A DNA stretch of 64,000 nt from Flammula alnicola (taxonomy: Eukaryota; Basidiomycota; Agaricomycetes; Agaricales; Strophariaceae), in NCBI GenBank assembly GCA_015499995.1, contig JADNRV010000042.1:186001-250000 (forward strand), given 5' to 3'. The position numbers and the translations under genes are program-made. The notes under the pieces were generated by a model. That model had not been told where the DNA came from. It ran no database searches and worked only from the letters and a program-made list of their open reading frames with translations. This document shows, one piece after another, positions 37,068 to 48,200 of this stretch (position 1 is the first letter of the stretch; every line of letters begins with the position of its first letter).

Positions 37068-38845
37068 GTTTAAATCTGCCGACGGAGCAATAACATTAGC
37101 TATGTGGCTACATACACCATTTATAGCCTGAAAACAAGTCACGTACCGTGTTCGTTATTTGTCGAGAGATAGGATATGTGAGAGCAAGAGGAAATACCGT
37201 GTCTCACGGTACTCGGTAAATAGGCAGGGAAGTGGTTGCAGAAACTCGAGACACTCTTTTCACTTATATACCGATGCAATCCCTGCGACGGCACAGCAGC
37301 CCTCCACCTACATGAGTGGAAGTTTGTACTCGAATTAGACGTTTTCGACGAGGGAAGGTAGTTTGCGCAATGACATTGCCAGAAAATACCCATTTTCGGC
37401 ATTCTTTCCTTCGATATTGGCATTCGGCCTCGGACGTAGCTTATATGGGAAATGACGTAGCTTTCAATCGAATAATGTGGGCAACGAACCACGAGGCAGC
37501 CTGAGCAGTTTTCAAGTCTTGTCCGGGCAGGACACTGCTTCTCCAGTCAAGTCCAAATAAAGTGGATGCGTACTATTTCAGCCTTTGTGGGCATACCGGG
37601 TTCAGTCACGATTACTGCTGAAGCGCTGAAACGCCGAACGTCGCCCACAATCGTGACTGGTCTTCGGCGGACAACGCCAGAATCGTGATGCTGCTGCGTT
37701 CATGACCCACAAGTTAGTCGGGCAATCCTTTTCAAGCATCAGATTCATGTGGATGCCTCATCAAGAATACGGATTAGTAATATTTTGGGAGAATATCAGG
37801 CTATCTGAATCTCCGGGTTGACTTGTATTTATGTGGACGACATCTCAGATCAATCTTATAGAGCACAGCAGAACCACCACGCCTCGAACGAAAGATAGAG
37901 CGGCATATCAGACTTGCCCATATGCAACGTAAATGAGATTTCCACAGCAAAGGAATAGATAACTAGGGAAAGAGTAGACGGATTCAGCAGCACTGGAAGA
38001 AAGGTTTTCGTCCATTCTGACATATGGATCAGTGCAGCGGCGCAGTAGTGCCTCGTCATCGCGACCCCATTGAAAATTTCTTTAGAGCACATCACTCACT
38101 GCATAATCCAATCAGCCAGATGATCTTTCCCAGCGTGCCCCTACGCCAGTGAACCTGATCGATGACCATAACCGAAGAATCCCACGAGCTCCGTCTACAG
38201 AGCGCCAATTCCTTCACGAAATCCGCAATAGAGGGAAGAATAAGACCCACCATCCGTACATGCAAAGGTTCCTCATGCCACATCTCAATAGCAATCAAGG
38301 CGGAATGCAACACACAATTACAACATTTAACGGTGCAGTAGTGGGATCTGGCCTGAGCTGCCTGTAGATTAGATTAGATACCATTAGTGGCTGTGCACGC
38401 TCTTCTCTTCTGTATCCATTCCACCTCTTCCCTGTGACGCTATACTGCATGGCGTGCTCGACGCGTATCCGGGCCCTCGCTATCCACAGTACGGTCAGAT
38501 TGGACTGCTCCACCGGGCTGGGCGGAGCCACGATAGGTCGCCACCCCGACACCGTCGTCGTCGCCAAGCCAACAAAGCTCTGGGTATGTAGCCGCAACCC
38601 TCTCTTGAGCGAGAGGCGGTCATAGTACAGGCAGTAGTGCGTCATCATCGTAGCACAACCGCAAACGTCTTTAGAGCATATCACGATTGATTGACCGCAT
38701 AATCCAACCCGCCAAATCTGTCCTGGCCAGCGCGCGCCTACGCCAGTCAACCTGACAATCCTAATCGACGACCACAGGAGAAGCATCCAACGAGATACCC
38801 TTGCTGATAACCAAGAGCCTCCCGCAGTCATGCCAACTCCTTGAG
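37068..38845. other. Gene-poor stretch with decayed fragments
   Basis: At 37595-37665 CAGTCACGATT and AATCGTGACTG form a short hairpin-like inverted repeat. From 38100 to 38830 minus-strand fragments resemble those at 34660-35200. No complete gene is seen. Confidence 0.4.
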
Positions 38846-39800
38846 TGGGAGTACGGCTCCACAGGTGATCTGGAATGGTACGACCCCATGCAGGTGACGA
38901 CGCATGAAGGCGCTCTGGTGACCACGACGGACTCGACGACTAAGACGCAGGCTGGGTTGATGAATGGTGCGTGTCTTTTTTGGGATTTGGTTTTTGGTTC
39001 TGGAGATTCTTTTACAGACGTCTGGGTTGGTGTAGAGGTGTAGGAGGTCAGATTCTAAATTGTTGGACTGAATTGGAGAGGGGTTTTCGGGCAAGAGTCG
39101 ATAAGGCGTCGTTTGAGTTAGGGTTGGGTTGGTTATGGGATGGGATATGTAGGCGATGGAGACGTCAAAGATGATGTTGGATGGGTTGGGTTGGGTTGTC
39201 ATCGTCCCCTTGCTCCTCTGCTCCTTCCTAGACGATGTTGGTCATTGGGCCCATCTTTGCATGGTCGTTTACCTTTGTCTTCTCTTCTTCAGTCCTCTTA
39301 ACCAGCGAAACTGATGGCTTTCCTTCCTGCCATAGGTTCGACGGCTCCGTTTACAACTGACGAAAACCACGGGCTTACATATCGATCAGGCATGATACAG
39401 TCTTTGGAACAAATTCTGTTTCACGACGGGATATATCGAAGTCAGCGTTACCTTCCTTGGGCCAAATCAGCAGACGCAGGGTTATGTGAGTTTTTTGCCT
39501 CCTCTTCCTCGCATTGATGAGCGTTCTTTGGTGCTGGTTGCTACGTTCTTCTCTTCCCTTGTTTCCAGTGGCCTGGTGCATGGACAATGGGCAATCTTGC
39601 GCGGCCTGGTTATTCGGCTACGCCGGATGGCATGCGGCCTTATATGTATGTGTTACGGTCATGTCAGCCAACGAGCGCAGCTATTGTACCCGCGCGTATG
39701 TTAGGTACAACTCTTGCGATGTCGGCACGTTCCCTAACCAGACAGACAAGGACGGCCTAGGCCCTGCTGCGGCACTGCACTCGAATGCATCGCGCCATTG
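38846..39800 (+). pseudogene. Truncated duplicate of the GH16 SKN1/KRE6-like gene
   Basis: This segment matches 48337-49320 of the full gene, introns included: [47 protein letters not shown] and [16 protein letters not shown] are all readable. It lacks the N-terminal membrane region and stops before the catalytic EIDxxE segment. A one-base insertion near 39403-39406 shifts the frame inside the exon that reads [11 protein letters not shown] in the parent. Because introns are kept it is a DNA-level duplication. Confidence 0.85.
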
Positions 39801-40319
39801 ACAGTCCACTCCCTTTGCTTGTTCCACACATAGCTCAAGAGCTCCGACACCATTATTGAGCAATAGAGCAAAATTTCGAGTGCCAGACACTCGCTGGACT
39901 GTTGCCGCCAGACACCGGAGTTCTCAGAAACAATGCCAAATTTGGAGGCACGTGTCTGAACAAACTTGCACACCCAAAACCAATTTTTCACTCTCCATGT
40001 TAGAAATATTACTAATATGTTATTAACACATGATTACCTAATTTTCCATCCACTCCACTTTTATATCTCAAAAAAATTCATATATCCTTTTTTAGTTTGT
40101 TTACTGCACCGTGAGAAGGTAAGCATACATCATGTGATTTTGAAATCTGACCAATCTTTATGTAATTTACAAATCACTGTTTTTGCTGAGTTTAAAATTT
40201 CAAGACCAATTTCAAACTCATTTTTATAATACTTCGGATTTTGTGGCTGTGAAATCTCTCTTAAACTTGAACCACCACCACTCCAAAGACCATCCATCCA
40301 CATTTCTTGCTTTTTCAAA

Positions 40320-42604
40320 ATGTCTATCCTCACTCTTGAACAATTCATGACTCTTGATCTTTTTATCCAGAAAGTGCTTCTTGATGCAGGTGCAGTCCCT
40401 GCAGGTGCTGCTGAAGCTTTTGCTACTGCACACGCAACGTTGAACACTGCAGCAATGTCAAACACCGCAGAAATGTCAAACACCGCAGAAATGTTCAACA
40501 CCGCAGAAATGTTCAACACCGCAGAAACGTTGAACACTGCAGAAACGTTGAACACCGCCACGCTGAACACCGTCACATTGAACACCGCAATGTTGAATGC
40601 ACCACTTGTTCTGGAGGGCTCTGCATTAGATGTTGCTTCTGATAGCATAGTTGGTCCCTCTGTTTCTGCAGAGGCTGACAATTCTGCTACTGCCACAGGA
40701 TCTAAGTTTGGTGCTAGAGCAGGTGAGTCTGCAAGTGCAAGTTCGGTGTCTGTGGTGTCTAACGCAGTTGTCACAGACTTGGACGCAGACACACTTGCTG
40801 TGCTCGACGTTGACATTGACGTTAATGTCAATCTTGTTGAATCTGGTAGATTTTGCATTTGGTTATTGTGAGATCACACTAGTGATGGGCACGGGTTCTG
40901 ACACCCGTGCGGGTTTACGGGTACGGGTATGGCGGGTGCGGGTGCGGGTGCGCTTTGAGTGACCCTCAGCCAACCCGCACCCGTGCGCCTGGGTCACGGG
41001 TTTTCGGCCGGCACACGGAAAACTCCGAAATGTGTCAAATATGTTCTTTAGTTATTTGAATAAATAATTATGTAATATAGTTTGCCACAATTTATTCTAA
41101 TTCTAATTTAACATTGTTCTGTGGCACAAATTCTCACGATGCCCCCATCAAACCCGCACGGGTTTCTGTACCCACGGGTCCCCTGCAAACCCGCACCTGC
41201 AAGCACGGGATCCCGTACCCGTGGCCACGGGTGCGGGTTTTGGCGGGTATGGGTGCGGGTTGACAAAAATTTGCCCGCGGGTTACCCGTGCCCATCACTA
41301 GATCACACAGACTAATTCTCCTTGGTCAAATAGATCCACGGAACATTTCCAATGATACTGCGCCTGCAATGACGTTGAGCACTGGTGCTCTGTCAAACTC
41401 TTTTTCTCTCAATCTTGACACGTCTGTAAGTGATGATATTCTGTTGGAATAAATATGTTACTTATGCTTCTTTAGGCTGCTGATAATATGCCTAAACCAT
41501 CAGGTAAGTATTCATACACTTGTTCAATCTAACACTAAATATTGACAAATGTCGATTATGCAAAATAGCCAAGGCAGAGGGCAAGCGCAAGGCCCCTGCT
41601 GTGGAAGGTGGGATTTATCTTTGTTTCTTACATTTTCACTACTAACAGCTTGTTACTTAGAGCATAAGCGCAAGCGGGTTGAAGGAGACGCAGATGCAGA
41701 TCTCAATTATAGCGCCACGCCACTGAACTCCACCTTCACCGCAAATTGGGAAGTTTTTTCTGTTGAAGACGGAACTTCGAGCTCAGAAGAGGATACACCC
41801 CAGCCAGTTTTTGGACAACGAAGAAAAACTATCATCTCTCCTTCCTTTTCCCCTTCCCCGTCTCCTGTGCTTGAGTTTCACATCAACTTGAAGAACGACA
41901 ATCGCTGCCAGTGTTGCATTGATTCTGGCAAATCTCCTTGCGTGGTTCCTTCTGACTTTGAAAACCTCCTTTCTAATTACATTGACAAGGTCATAGCGCA
42001 AAATGAACAGGGGGTTTTCAAGCGCCTATATCGGCCATCGGGTGCAAGTTGCGTTGAGTGCCGCCGGATGAAGAAGCCACCATGTGCGCTTCCCGAGTAC
42101 AGGCATCGACTTGGACCTGGCTATGAGCCAAAGAATTTGGGCACCATCACATCTTTTCCTGTCCCTGCAAAGAGACATGACGGTGTGGCAGCCAAACGTC
42201 CACGCAAGTCAACTGCGTCCAAGACGAAGGCGAAATCTCCAGTATACATTGTGGTGTCTGATGATGATGACGATATCCAGGAGATGCCAAAAGCTAAGAA
42301 GCCCAGGACCAACATGGTGCATGTTAGCTTACCTTCCAGACCTCTGCGGAATATTAGTCTCCCTCCTATTGCTACTCTTCCTCCTATTGCTGGTCCGAGT
42401 CGTCTTGCCAATTCTGCCCCCACACCTTCACTGTCTTTATCCATTCATCCAACTGCTGTCCCTGTTATTCCCATCCCTCCTCCGACTGCTGCGCCACTCC
42501 AGGTTTCAAATGTAGCAGAGATCAACGCACTTCGGATTTCACAGGCATGTACCAATGAACTGTTGGAGAAGCTTCTGCAGGCTATTCAGGAGGGGAAAAA
42601 GTAA
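40320..42604 (+). CDS. Cys-cluster protein with NTAE repeats, function unknown
   Basis: Exon 1 (MSILTLEQFMTLDLFIQKVL) contains a tandem hexapeptide-like array of type (M/L)xNTAE at about residues 42-95, then a Ser/Ala-rich part. A long intron (about 40850-41331) contains a hAT MITE. Short exons follow (DPRNISNDTAPAMTLSTGAL; AADNMPKPS; AKAEGKRKAPAVE), then the large last exon from about 41660. This has basic EHKRKRVEG, a paired Cys cluster CQCCIDSGKSPC ... CVECRRMKKPPC, a nuclear-signal-like KRPRKSTASKTKAK, an acidic DDDDD run and a helical C-terminus. The double CxxC-x6-C pattern recalls transposon-associated Cys-cluster proteins such as the one at 19923-22532. It may be a domesticated or element-derived zinc-binding protein (inference). 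Confidence 0.65.
40880..41300. mobile_element. 421-bp hAT-type MITE in an intron
   Basis: The perfect 8-bp target duplication GATCACAC lies at 40872-40879 and 41301-41308. Terminal inverted repeats are TAGTGATGGGCACGGGT on both ends. The subterminal parts are CGGGTGCGGGT/ACCCGCACCCGT repeats around an AT-rich core. It has the same plan as the MITE at 17250-17720 but a different sequence. Because it lies within an intron it need not harm the gene. Confidence 0.9.
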
Positions 42605-45294
42605 GAGACCATCCTATTCTACTTTTACTTTATAGTATACCACTCTCTGCGGTTGCGCTGGTTGTTTGGAGTTCAATTATGTTTCCTATGCAGTTACATT
42701 GGACTTTTTTGCGTTTACTATGCTCATTATGTATCTTATGGTTTTATGATATGACTATGCCCTGCATCTTTTATGTAGACTTGCTATTGTGGACACTGTT
42801 GCCCTAGCCTCCCTCTTTTAATAATTATGATTTATAGTCTGAAGTTTTAAGAACAATTAAGTTTTTTATATCAGGCATGTCTCAAATGCAGCAGAAAGTG
42901 CAGCTTGAACTACAATGCACCATCAAGTCTATTTAAAGCTATCTGATAAAATATTGGACTCAGTGAGTACATACTTATGCCTGAATTTGAAGCTTGAAGC
43001 TTGAAATTTCCAGAAAGTTCCATATTTCAAGTCTATCCCTCCACACTGTCCACCTGTAGGCTGTCCACACGTCCAAACAGGTGGCTGACAAATTTCAATA
43101 AAGCCTATGAAAATCACCTCTCATGATCAACATGCACATGTCCTCTCTTGACGTGTTGAGCTGATCTTTGTCCTGTATGTTGCAATATCAAAGAAATAGT
43201 TCAAAAACTATCCCTCTATTCACCCCCGCCCTTTGTTATGACTAGCAAGGAACAACATGACTGTGACATTGAAGTCAAGCAATCAGTGATCCCAAAGTCG
43301 TTCCGGTAGACCCTAGTCTAGATCATTTGCACTTAGAGGCTCAACAAGCTTAAGTGTTCAGGGCGAGGAGAGAGGAAAAGATGGCAACGAGGTCTGATAA
43401 TAGTAGTAAATACTGATATCCTCAAGAACTAGCTACTGTACATGGTTAATGTGCTACAGTATTTATACTCATCTAAAGTGAGCACAGACCATGGTGCTAT
43501 GACTCCTCTCACCGTAGTCTTAAATTGATGTCTGTCTACTGTACATATATATGCATATTTAATACAGTATTGGACGTATCAAGTACGTATGAACAGTGAA
43601 TGGTTAGCTTTTGAATTTCTTTGAGATCAAGTCCCAAGTTTGAAATTGTGCTGTCTGTCGAAAGCTATCTGATGAAACATGAAACTTGATGAGTACATGC
43701 ATACTTACGCCTGCATTCGATGCTCGAAGCTCGAAGCTTGAAATTTCAAGGCCTTAGGGGGATCGATGCGCCGCGAGGCTTGGAAGGTGTCGACGTCGAT
43801 CATATCATGAAGCTTGAGTGAAAGTACTTTCAGAATTCGAAGGGAGGATTGGTGGTAGACTTCAATGGGAGCGATGATTGAGGAAAATCCGGAGGGTGTA
43901 GGTAAGCGTGAAGGCAGAGACATCGATCTGGGCAGGCGCTCGTGATCAAGGTCCCCGAGCATACTTTACTTACCTAAGAACACGCGATTCGCGAGCTTGA
44001 GGGTGTATAAATATCTCGACGATCCGGGGCTATAGAGTAGACTAGATGAGATTAGTGCTGGGTGACTGCGGATATGTGAAGGATCCTTATCTAGCAGTAC
44101 TATACTTGTCGAGACGCCGTCCACGACGGGTTCGTTCAACGTTTACCCGGGTCGAGCATGAGATCGACGGTCAAGTTGGAAGCGACTCGGAAGCTTGACG
44201 AGGCGTGGTTATAGATACATAGATGTAGCCAAGTTACATACGCACGATAGTACCATGACAATGCGCAGTCAGCACGTTCTTTCTTTTTAAATCTGATCGA
44301 GGGATGATTAAGACCAATTGGGGGAAGTTTGAGAATGGGTGGAGGATGGAGGGATTGTGGTAAACTTGTCGGATGGAGTGCGCGGTATGCTGAGACGTCA
44401 TTCGAGGGAACATGATCGTCATAATGGTGTTGGTATTGGGTCTCTATCAGTAAGTAATGCGAGTTCGAGCTTTCTCGAGCCGTTGAGCTGGAGGAACTTG
44501 AAGAGGATAAGGAAGGAAGGAGTGCGAGCACGTAGAGCAGGCATATGACGCCGTGCATGACGAGAACGTCTGATAAACTCGAGGCCGTCCGGACCGTATT
44601 GCATGGATGTGGTGTGGATCATAGGATCATACAGAAGAAAGTTGGAAGGAAGCAAGGATTGGCATTGTGATTGGGCGCACGGGAGGAGGCATATGGCGAT
44701 AGGGATCTAACCGAGGAGGTGATTTGAGGTGATAAGTGGAATACCGGGGTATGTATCTAGAAGGGCGTCGGCCCGCCTTACAACCATAAGCGAGACGTAG
44801 AGCGGGGCGAGGGAAGGCCGCTCTGGTTACCACGGGTATTGTTGGCCGCAGATACTATCTGACATGGTGTGGTGCGGGGATAATTATAACGCGAGTGGAT
44901 GGGTGGTGCGACGCGATGGACAAGACGGTATCGAGTGCGTAGGCGGTGATATCCAAAACCCAGTTTCACCGCGCGGCAAGGATCGAGGGTTGTTCGAGGC
45001 GTCGGCCATTGATGAAAAGAAACAAAGATGACGAGCAGATGATGGTGATAGATGGGAGTGATTATATCAGCAAAGTGGTTCGCTTACTTGATATGGACAA
45101 GGGGGGTTCGTTCGCATGCATGAGAATTGCACACATCACTCACCACTCTCTCTCCATCTCTCCCTTCTTTTACGCCGCCTCTCTTTTCGCTTTGTCGTTG
45201 TCTTGTCGCTACCGTAGGAGGTCGAAGAAAAACACCCGTGTTGGCAGGACCTCAATAGCCCACGCACGACTTTTTTCAAGGGAGTTTAGACTCG
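42605..45294. other. Intergenic region with a diverged direct repeat
   Basis: No supported gene. A ~85-bp segment at 42930-43013 (CTATCTGAT, GAGTACAT, GCTTGAAATTTC) recurs in the same orientation at 43662-43751. From 44000 to 45294 the sequence is GC-richer and probably holds the promoter and 5' leader of the GH16 gene; pyrimidine-rich runs at 45130-45200 precede it. Confidence 0.45.
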
Positions 45295-48200
45295 ATGGCG
45301 AGTGCACGCTGGCCCCCCTCTCGACACTCCCCTCCCAACCCCTCCCATCTCTCCATATCTCACAACAACACCGACGACACCTCTAGTGGTAGCCCCACCA
45401 GCTCAGCCGGAGCGCAGCGCCTCCGCGGAGGAGGTCCACCACCCGACGGCGGCGACACGGCGCAATACGTCGACTTTATGCCGCCCACCGCACTACCCGA
45501 CCCCGTCCGCAGCCCCACCAGCGCATACCGTTCTGCCATGAACACCCCGCACCCCCTCGAGGACGCCCGCCTCTTGGCCTCCCCCACCAACGGCGGGTCG
45601 ACGTTTTTGCACCAGCAGCAGCAGCTGAGCAGCGCCGACTATATAGCTGCCAACGGTAATGGAGGAGGAGGACAGCGGCAGACCCCCGTACGGACGGGCT
45701 CGACGACCAGCTTCACCTCGTCCCCGCTCAAGCCCTTCGCGCACCACATGTCGCCGCCCCTACCCCCCTCCTCCTCCCTCTCCTCCTCCCTCTCCGCCTC
45801 CGCCTCCGCATCCGCCTCCAACTCCAACTCCTACTCCTCCGGCTCATCCCACTCCACCGCGAACCCCTTCTCCAACACACACGCCATCCGCTCCCCTCCC
45901 CACCGCCAGCCCTCCTCCTCCTCCTCGTCGCCCTTCGCCTCGTCGTCCCCGTCGTACGCCGCAGAGGCCGACGTCATCACCACCCTCGGCCTGGGCTCAG
46001 GCCCGCACACGTCCGCGTTCCCGCCCTCGCTCGGGTCGCGCGGCTCCGGGTCGATGGTGCTCTACCGCCTCGCGGACGACCCCATCAATAAGACCAAGGA
46101 GGGCCGGGACGCGCTGCTCGTGCCCCCTTCGCGCATTGGCGGCGGCGGCGGCGGCGGTAACGGCATTAGTGGTACTAGCGGTGGCGGCAATGGGGGTAAC
46201 GGAGGTGGGATGGGCGCCCCAGGGAAGAGGAGCAGCATCGCCTCGTCCTCGGGGGACAGTATTTTTTCTTTGGCGGATAGCAAGTACCCGATCATGAACG
46301 TGAACACCCCCCCGAGCTCCGGCGCGTTCGGCTCCGTGCGCGGGCTGATTCCGTACGCGTACGATCCCGCCATGGACGAGAACGAGCCGCTCGACGAGGA
46401 GGATTTGTTGCACGATCCATCCGCCGGGGGTCTGCGTAAGGGCAAGTCCGCTGGTGGTGGTGGTAAAGGGGGCAAAGGCAAACACAACCGCAACACCACC
46501 ACCGCCGGCAACGGGCGCATGTACAACGCCCCCGCGGGCCCTGTATCGTACAAGCCCACGCACTCCTTCCCGTGGCGCGGGATCCTTAATGTTGGGATGC
46601 TTGTGTTTTTGATTCTGGCGTTGTTGTGCCTTTTCATTTTTTATCCTGTATTGAGGTTTTTTAGGGACCAGAAGCAGAATCAGGCGATTGAGGGGAATAT
46701 TAGGATTAATGCTACGGGTGCGTTGCGTTTTTTTCTTGGGTTTTTCCTTCTTTTCCTTTTTTTCTCCTCCTCGTACTGATGGTGATTGTGGATGTACGTA
46801 GGTCAGGCGCCGGTTCTGTACGTCCCTCTCCCTCTCTCTCCCCCCATCCATGCACGCTTGGCCATGTGTTACATATTAACCCTAACCCCCCCTTCTTTTG
46901 TTGCAGGTTCCAGATGCCCGAACTCGTCGACGCGGAAACGCCGCAAGCCGCGCGCACGCGCACGGGCTTTGATGGGCAGGCGTACGAGCTGGTGTTTTCG
47001 GACGAGTTTAATACCCCCGGCAGGAGTTTTTATCCGGGTATGTGGTGTTTTTTTTTTTCTGTGTCTGTGTCTGTGTCTGTGTTGTTTTCTTCGCGAGTTG
47101 GTTTTTTTTTGCTTGGGTTTGGGACTTGCGTGGTTTCGAGGTTTTTGGGTCTTGTGGTTGTGGTTGTTTTCGTTTTGTCGCTTGAGGCGTTGTGGTGGTT
47201 GGATGACACGCAAAGCGCATGTCAGTGGATTTTGTTCCACTTTTCTTCTCTTTTTTTCTTCTTTTTCGTGTTGGATATCTGTGCTTTGATTTTCGCTTTC
47301 CTGGTCGTGTTTTCCACTCGTCCATCCATCTTCTTTTCCGTCAAATTAACTCGCTTTCCATTCATTCTATCCATCCTGCGTTGCATGCACCTTTTCTTTT
47401 CGTGTCATGCCTCCTCGCATTCGCCTTTTATCTATCGCCTTCTCTTCTCTTCTTCCTCCCAGATCACACTCCCACTCCCCCCTTCCTTTCTTCCATGTTG
47501 CCTTGGTTCTCATTTCGGTTTCGGTTTCCTAATTCGCATCGACGGCCTGCGATCCCCGTGTTCGCGCACATGCGACGCAGGCAGGTTATTTTTGGCCTGC
47601 CTGCCTTGATACGCCGCTGTTGTGATGGTGGTTGGCGATGCGTCAGTCGTCGTCGTTGTCTTGGCTGGTTTGATTTTTACCTTGGGTTTGAGGGTTGTTG
47701 CGCGTGGGGTGGGTAAGGCGGTGTGTTTTGCCCGCTCGGGATGTGCTTTGTTCATTTCTTCGTTGTTCTTCGTTCTTCGATGTGTTGTTATTCGGGTTGG
47801 CTTTTGGCTCGCTCGGTTCGGTTCGCCTGGGACTTTTTGCACCCATCTGCCGACCGTTCCTGACCTGACCCAGGTCCCACGCCATTTTGCCGTTGTTGTT
47901 GCTATAGTACTTCCGCAGCGCAGTGGGTTATTTTTAGACGTGGCTTGGTGTTTTTTCGGCTCCTCGGTTTTTTTGATGAGGTGTTTGACGGTTGACGTTT
48001 TCGGGGTGGTGTCGTGCGTTGGCAGCGGGTACCTGGCAGACGGTTGACGGCGGCAGCAGGTGGGAGGCGTATGTTGGTGGTGGTTTTGTTCTTTGATTTC
48101 GAGGTTTGCGAGAGGGATGGATGTGGTCAGGCTCTCTCTTTCGGTTTCGGTTTCTCTCATTTTCATATTTCTCTTGTTTACATGTTTTTTTTTTCCTTTC

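Noticed and set aside
36459..37142. Start of the hypothetical gene at 37142
   Set aside because: The extra N-terminal codons overlap a plausible intron end and have low-quality sequence; the ATG at 37067 follows an acceptor-like CAG.
45639..46851. Long minus-strand and alternate-frame ORFs opposite the GH16 first exon
   Set aside because: They are shadows of the GC-rich Ser/Pro/Gly-coding exon; only the chosen frame leads into the membrane span and GH16 domain.
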